Below, piece by piece: positions 59,301 to 64,000 of a stretch of 64,000 nt of DNA (within the stretch, counting starts at the first letter, position 1; each line of letters begins with the position of its first letter). A model generated the notes under the pieces. It saw nothing but the letters and a program-made list of their open reading frames with translations. It was not told where the DNA came from and did not search any database. The stretch spans positions 18,922,017 through 18,986,016 of the forward strand of contig NC_088307.1 in assembly GCF_032854445.1 (NCBI RefSeq), read 5' to 3'. This stretch comes from Liolophura sinensis. Lineage: Eukaryota > Mollusca > Polyplacophora > Chitonida > Chitonidae. A program made the position numbers and the translations under genes.

Positions 59301-59567
59301 GGGGCCTCCGTGGCTCAGTCGGTTAGCGCGCTAGTGCAGCGTAATGACCCAGGAGCCTCTCACCAGTGCGGTCGCTGTGAGTTCAAGTCCAGCTCATGCT
59401 GGCTTCCTCTCCGGCCGTAAGTGGGAAGGTCTGCCAGCAACCTGCGGATGGTCATGGGTTTCCCCCGGGCTGTGCCCGGTTTCCACCCACCATAATGCTG
59501 GCCGCTGTCGTATAAGTGAAATATTCTTGAGTACGGCGTAAAACACCAATCAAATAAATACAATAAA
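59301..59567 (+). mobile_element. Family-1 tRNA-derived SINE, full length, perfect TSD
   Basis: The head GGGGCCTCCGTGGCTCAGTC contains an A box (TGGCTCAGTCGGTTAGCGC), followed by a B box (GAGTTCAAGTCC). The body contains CAGCAACCTGCGGATGGTC and CCACCATAATGCTGGC, and the tail GGCGTAAAACACCAATCAAA plus an AT-rich run. It is flanked by a perfect 11-bp duplication TTTTCCAGGAA (59290-59300 and 59568-59578), so it looks recent. Confidence 0.93.
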
Positions 59568-59919
59568 TTTTCCAGGAATGTTCAGTTACTCAGCCTTTCT
59601 CCACACCAGAGATTTATTTGATGGAACAACCAGTTCTGGCTTTCACCTGGCTTAAACTACAAGATGAGAAGAATGAGACAATGAGGCATTTTTTTCTACA
59701 TATCGTCATATTTTCTCAACAGAAGGACACTTGTACAACGAAGTTGATGATATTGAACAAAAGTTAGCGTATATGTACATGAAGGATGACAAAAAACTGT
59801 ACCATTTCGTGATGAGCTTCTACAGTGGAAATTACACTAAAATACATGATATGGGAACAGGACACTAAAAAATTATGATGACATGGAGAAACCTTTTACC
59901 TGTTCAGAGATTCAGACTA

Positions 59920-60119
59920 TTTCATTGGTGTTTATGCCATACTCAAGAATATTTCACCTATAACAGTGGTCAGCAAAGGGAGGAAACAAACAAACCTTCC
60001 CACGTATGCCTTTAGAGGAAACCAGGATGAGCTGGACTTGAACTCACAGTGCATCAGTGAGAGGCTCCTGGGTCATTGCGCTGCGCTGGTGTGCTAACCA
60101 TCTCAGCCACAGAGGCGCC
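59920..60119 (-). mobile_element. Family-1 SINE, minus strand, intergenic
   Basis: TTCATTGGTGTTTATGCCAT through GATGAGCTGGACTTGAACTC to CTCAGCCACAGAGGCGCCC. A body deletion shortens it. Confidence 0.82.
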
Positions 60120-60396
60120 CTGATCCAGATTAACCCAATTAACATGTTAACAAAGTAAGAACAATGGAGTAATGTAAGGCTGACACCAGTAAATTAAACA
60201 AGGAAAACTTCTCCACGTCCCAGAACTAAGTTACAAGTACTGGTAGTTCATCAATTCTTGCAGCAGTTATTCTTCACCATGTACCGGTAATTCTGTACAC
60301 TGAACAGGAAAGAAGGGAATTCCTTTGGTTGTTCTAGAACATGTACCAGTGATTTACTCTAGCCCTGGAATTACTTTTTTACAAGGTGTAACTTAA

Positions 60397-60872
60397 AGGA
60401 AAAGAACTCTAAAAAGCGAAACAGACAGCAATTAACAGATCACTTGAAACTATGCATAAATATACTGTCATTTATTTTTTAGATTTTTGTGAAGAGGGTT
60501 AAAGGCGCTCAAATGTTTGAATTCTAAGGTGGGCTTTATGGATTATACCAGTTTAGGAACTCTGATGTCACAGGAAGTTTTTCCAACTATAGTGTTGGAA
60601 TAGCTCTTTATACCCATGAGTAAAATATTACTGAAATAATGTTCTTCAAAATTCCTTCCTTCTAGTGAACATCAGGTGAAAAAGGCAATGTGAGGTCAGA
60701 GTTCCTAGATACCGGCAGTATGGCTTACAAAGCCCACCATAGCATTCAAATGTTCGAACGTCTTTCAACACTCATCAAAAAAAACCTAAAAAAATAAAAG
60801 ACAGTATTTTTATGGATAGTTTTCAGTTGCCTGTCCGATGAACCTTACTTCATATTTTAGCTTTCTTTTCCT
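60397..60872. mobile_element. 476-bp foldback element flanked by TTAA
   Basis: Two arms of about 200 bp are inverted copies: AGGAAAAGAACTCTAAAA, ATACTGTCATTTATTTTTTA, GGTGGGCTTTATGGATTA and AGGAACTCTGATGTCACA all recur inverted on the right. TTAA sits at both outer edges (60393-60396, 60873-60876), as for piggyBac- or Kolobok-type non-autonomous elements. Confidence 0.85.
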
Positions 60873-60877
60873 TTAAT
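60872..60877 (-). terminator. Candidate poly(A) signal ATTAAA for C9orf78
   Basis: Reverse-strand ATTAAA at the TTAA edge of the foldback element 60397-60872. A reverse-strand AATAAA also lies inside the element at 60471-60476. Neither can be preferred firmly. Confidence 0.25.
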
Positions 60878-61155
60878 AAATATCCGCCAACAGATCAGCA
60901 TTGAATGTGATCCCCATGTCTTCAGAAAACACAGATACATGCAGAATACCAGTATCAGTAACACAATTTTTCCTAATTGGACAAGAATTCTTCATCAAAA
61001 ACATGATTTACCAAATTACATGTATGCTCAATATCTAAGATATTCTTTAGTTCTTTTTAACTTAATTGTGTTAAAGATCACGGTTCTTCCATAAGTTAAT
61101 GTAAGAGTTGCTTCCCCTTTTACAGTTTTGGCCAATCCAGTCAGGCTGATTACTG

Positions 61156-61341
61156 TAATTCTGCAACCTTTCCGATTGTTTGCAAAGTATTCATTGAATC
61201 ATATTCTGAAGGTGCTATATTCTGTGTTGACTTCAGGATTCAGGACATTCAGGATTGGCCAGCCCTGAATCTGGCCAATTCAATCAATGTAATTTTGTCT
61301 GCAAAGTCAAATTAAAAATGTGCAAATTGGTTGAAGAATTA
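61156..61341. mobile_element. MITE family B, C9orf78 downstream
   Basis: TAATTCTGCAACCTTTCCGA left; the right end is decayed to GGTTGAAGAATTA. Interior GGCCAATTCAATCAATGTAA is shared with other copies. Confidence 0.72.
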
Positions 61342-61425
61342 GGGTAGCAACTAGTGAAGTATACAGTATATGTTTTTACATCTCAATCCCTCCCTCCCCA
61401 CCCCAAACATTCCATTGCCATTAGC

Positions 61426-63865
61426 TCAATATCTCCTCATCTGTTTCTTAAACTTTTCATAATGGAAATCATCTGTAGCCTTCTCGCCTGTTGCAGATGT
61501 TTTAGTCTTTAATTGGCTGGCTTGTCCTGTAGAAGCTGAAAAAAAAAAATCAAAATAATTTTCAACACATCAAACAAATAACAAGATACATAGGAAAATG
61601 ATCGTTACATAACTAAGTGTCAAAATTTCTGTGAAAGTGGCAAAAAATGTTAATTTAGTTTAATGGGAGACTCCAAGCCCAAATCGCATCTTTTTCTTCT
61701 GTATTCCAGCACTTGCGTACTACATACCCTATGTGACCCAAAAATTCGACCACAAAAGAGCAATTCTGGAGGCAAATAAATGCTCTGAGATATTACTTCT
61801 GTTGCTAAAATTTACATTTTCCCAGTAGGATATTATCCTACCTTCCAAATACCTCTCAAAGGATCTTTCTAAAATAAATAGAACTCCTAGAGTCTGAAAA
61901 AATAAGCAACTTAGTTATGGACGAAATTTTAGGTCATTTAGGGTAGGTGTTTAAGAGCATACATGTATGAATAAGAGTTCACAGCTTTGAATCGTTTTGT
62001 TACAGGCGAGTTTTACGAATTCCACATTTTCCAAGACTTTTACAAGACATCTGCAAACTGCATCTTTTTTTTTATTCTCTTTTTTTGTTTTTTTACCTGA
62101 GAAAGGAATCAATATCACATGCTTTAACCTGTATTTCAAAATGTAAGGCTTTGAAACTATGGAATGTCTCTTTATGATCAAGGACAGATTCCTTTGATTC
62201 CTAAGAACTGCTATACTCGGATAAAAGGAGTCAGATTCCTTTGATTCCTAACAATTGCTATACTCGGATAAAAGGAGTCAGATTCCTTTGATTCCTGACA
62301 ACTGTTATGCTCGGATAAAAGGAATCAGATTCCTTTGATTCCTGATAATTGTTATGCTCCGATAAAAGGAGTCAGATTCCTTTGATTTGACAATGGCCTA
62401 ACACAATCTCATGACTCTGGATGATTCTCCCCCTCCCCTTCTAGATCCCCCACTCCCCTGTACTTACCTCTAGATTGTTCTGGTTCATCAGCATCCCCCA
62501 CCCGGACTGGTTTGGGGGGAGCAGCTACCACCTTATCCTTGACTAGAGGAGAACTGTCCTCTATTGTAACTGTGAAACAAACAAAAAACACGAGTAGGGG
62601 CGAATGAAAAATCCTTTATCCGTAAAGAACTTATTTTTAACATGAAGATTCTGACATCTGCACTTTAGGTCAGAAGTGTTGACATCTGAAATAAGAAATG
62701 AAGATGAACAACTTAGCTTATCTACGGGACCTTTAAGCCTGACTATTACATAATGTGCAACGTTGAAAAAAGTATCCCCAACTCACTAGGCAATGCTGAA
62801 AAAAGTATCCCCAACTCACTAGGCAACGCTGAAAAAAGTATCCCCAACTCACTAGGCAACGCTGAAAAAAGTATCCCCAACTCACTAGGCAACGCTGAAA
62901 ACTACTTCCAAATATACTTTCATTCATATTGTACCTTATTAACTATATGTCTTCTTAGTCTTAACTAGAATGATTTCATAGCTGGGTGCCGGGGTTGTTT
63001 TGTGTTTTGATTCCACATCTGATTTCCACCCAAGTAGACCCATGTCAGAGTAGATATAATGCCCTCCAGTGACTTACATCTGTTATGTTGCACAAAGTTG
63101 ACAGCCATGTTTGTGGGAACAAAATCGGACACTTCTGCATCTTTCTTTCTCATCTTTTCCATCAGTAATTTATGCTTGGCTTCTTCTGTTGCTTCAATAT
63201 TTTTGATTTTGGCACTGAAATTAGAAGAAGAAAAAAAATACAATACTTTGAGGGATCTTAGTGTTAAGGTGGATGAAACCACAGAGATCAAAGAAAAAGG
63301 CCACCAACCCTCATCAAGTACTGACAAAAAGTACTTTCATGCCTTCACCCAGCCATTGTAAAACGCAGAGAACTGACAACTCAGAAAGATTCCCAGAAAT
63401 AGACAGTTAGATCTTTTTGAAGAAGTGCGAATCATTAGCCACATGCCTAGTACAAGAACTTGGTTAAATTGTTATGTCTGGACAAAAGAGGCCGTTGTTA
63501 AGTGGGCAGCCAGTTCATGCCAGATAACTTTCAACCCTCTTTGCATCACTGCTTTGAGCTGTTTTGCTATTGAGTACTGTAGGTAGTAGAGAGAAAGAAA
63601 GCAACCTAACTACCCACTGTACTTTAGGCTAGCTACAGTCACTGACAGAGTACTAGTTATAAAACAAATTCTGATACACAAATCAATCTGAAACAAGGAT
63701 CTGCTGATAATCAGATAAAATGCTTGTGATACTTACTGAATGCCTAAGTCCACCTCAGGGATTCCAGACAACATCTGATTGGACAACATGTCCTCTGACC
63801 TCTTTGTCTCTGCCAATCGTAATCTGTCTGGTAACTGATACAAAGTATCTTCCTGGGGATTAGCA
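61426..63865 (-). CDS. C9orf78: C9orf78 / TLS1 homologue, last four coding exons (5' part outside window)
   Basis: Exons in transcript order: 63865-63737, 63214-63078, 62569-62468 and 61535-61426 (TGA), GT-AG with joining phases, giving about 158 residues. Matches to human C9orf78 (telomere length and silencing protein 1 homologue, HCA59) are strong: EDMLSNQMLSGIPEVDLGI, AKIKNIEATEEAKHKLL, SDFVPTNMAVNFVQHNRF, PVRVGDADEPEQS and the C-terminus ATDDFHYEKFKKQMRRY. The Phe of NRF is rebuilt across the exon junction. In human the protein associates with the spliceosome and the helicase BRR2 and affects 3' splice-site choice; this is known from the family, not visible here. The N-terminal half lies beyond the right edge. 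Introns carry two short minisatellites and a MITE. Confidence 0.93.
61725..61945. mobile_element. MITE family A, C9orf78 last intron or flank
   Basis: Left end TACCCTATGTGACCCAAAAA, right end GAAATTTTAGGTCATTTAGG plus GTA, internal GTAGGATATTATCCTAC palindrome. Nearly complete. Confidence 0.82.
62186..62392 (+). repeat. 47-bp minisatellite, C9orf78 last intron
   Basis: Starts at 62186, 62233, 62280, 62327 and a partial at 62374; unit AGATTCCTTTGATTCCTAAC then AATTGCTATACTCGGATAAA and AGGAGTC. Confidence 0.92.
62758..62905 (+). repeat. 33-bp minisatellite, C9orf78 intron
   Basis: Four and a half units of CAATGCTGAAAAAAGTATCC then CCAACTCACTAGG. Open on both strands because the unit is divisible by three; I do not read it as coding. 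Confidence 0.92.
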
Positions 63866-64000
63866 CTGAGCAGAAAGAAAAAATGAACACTTAACCAAAG
63901 TCATATCAACAAAAATAAAGCTGATCTGCTGTTTCAGTTTAAGTTAATCCAAGGACATCATTTGCAAAACTTTCTGACTAATGACCGAAAAAAAAAAAAA

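Larger units (their letters stand above)
57060..60392. other. Intergenic region between convergent EDF1 and C9orf78
   Basis: Contains a family-2 SINE (57125-57310), a degenerate SINE tail (57711-57850), a young full-length SINE (59301-59567) and an old minus-strand SINE (59920-60119). Between 57.9 and 59.3 kb I see no conserved exon, RNA gene or nameable repeat. Confidence 0.55.

Noticed and set aside
59344-59541. Recurrent about 65-codon frames (also at 47944, 48792, 27515 and elsewhere) that look like a conserved small protein family
   Set aside because: All lie at the same place in family-1 SINE copies; similarity is due to the SINE, not to a gene.
62733-62968. Open repetitive frames on both strands with SFQRCLVSWGY-like or AEKSIPNSLGN-like repeats
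   Set aside because: A 33-bp minisatellite in a C9orf78 intron; openness on both strands follows from the unit length.

Overview
This is nuclear DNA from an invertebrate animal. Genes are split into many GT-AG exons, introns are AT-rich, and the introns and flanks are crowded with tRNA-derived SINEs, short inverted-repeat elements and minisatellites. The commonest SINE (tRNA-like head; tail ending ...AAAACACCAATCAAATAAATAAA) resembles SINEs I associate with molluscs and related animals. I infer a lophotrochozoan, probably a mollusc, but the sequence does not fix the species. No prokaryotic, viral or organellar genes were seen.

Four conserved protein-coding genes were found by reading exons, splice sites and phases by eye. 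(1) SCAI, + strand: the last eight coding exons, 1301-8448, with the 5' part off the left edge and a long 3' UTR probably ending near 13.4 kb. (2) BAG6 (Scythe/BAT3), - strand: a complete set of 22 coding exons, 45391 down to 18523, for about 1348 residues. All phases join except for one apparent extra base near 26114-26116. (3) EDF1 (MBF1), + strand: complete, five coding exons, 47588-56534, 143 residues. (4) C9orf78/TLS1 homologue, - strand: the last four coding exons, 63865 down to 61426, running off the right edge. SCAI and BAG6 converge, BAG6 and EDF1 diverge from a short shared upstream region, and EDF1 and C9orf78 converge.

The genes do not form a pathway. SCAI is a nuclear corepressor and repair factor, BAG6 a chaperone for tail-anchored and mislocalised proteins, EDF1 a transcriptional coactivator and ribosome-collision factor, and C9orf78 a spliceosome-associated protein. 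In human, SCAI, C9orf78 and EDF1 lie on 9q33-q34 and BAG6 lies in the MHC class III region at 6p21. These two regions are recognised paralogous segments, so the linkage here may preserve a piece of the pre-duplication 'proto-MHC' segment.

The most unusual structure is at 1-1300: about 26 tandem copies of a 50-bp unit made from a complete 3' splice site plus the first bases of the SCAI exon that follows. Several other minisatellites also lie just upstream of splice acceptors. Other notable structures are two large foldback elements (48370-49425 and 60397-60872), several inverted-repeat (MITE-like) families, SINE-in-SINE insertions with target-site duplications, and a chimeric SINE joining two families.
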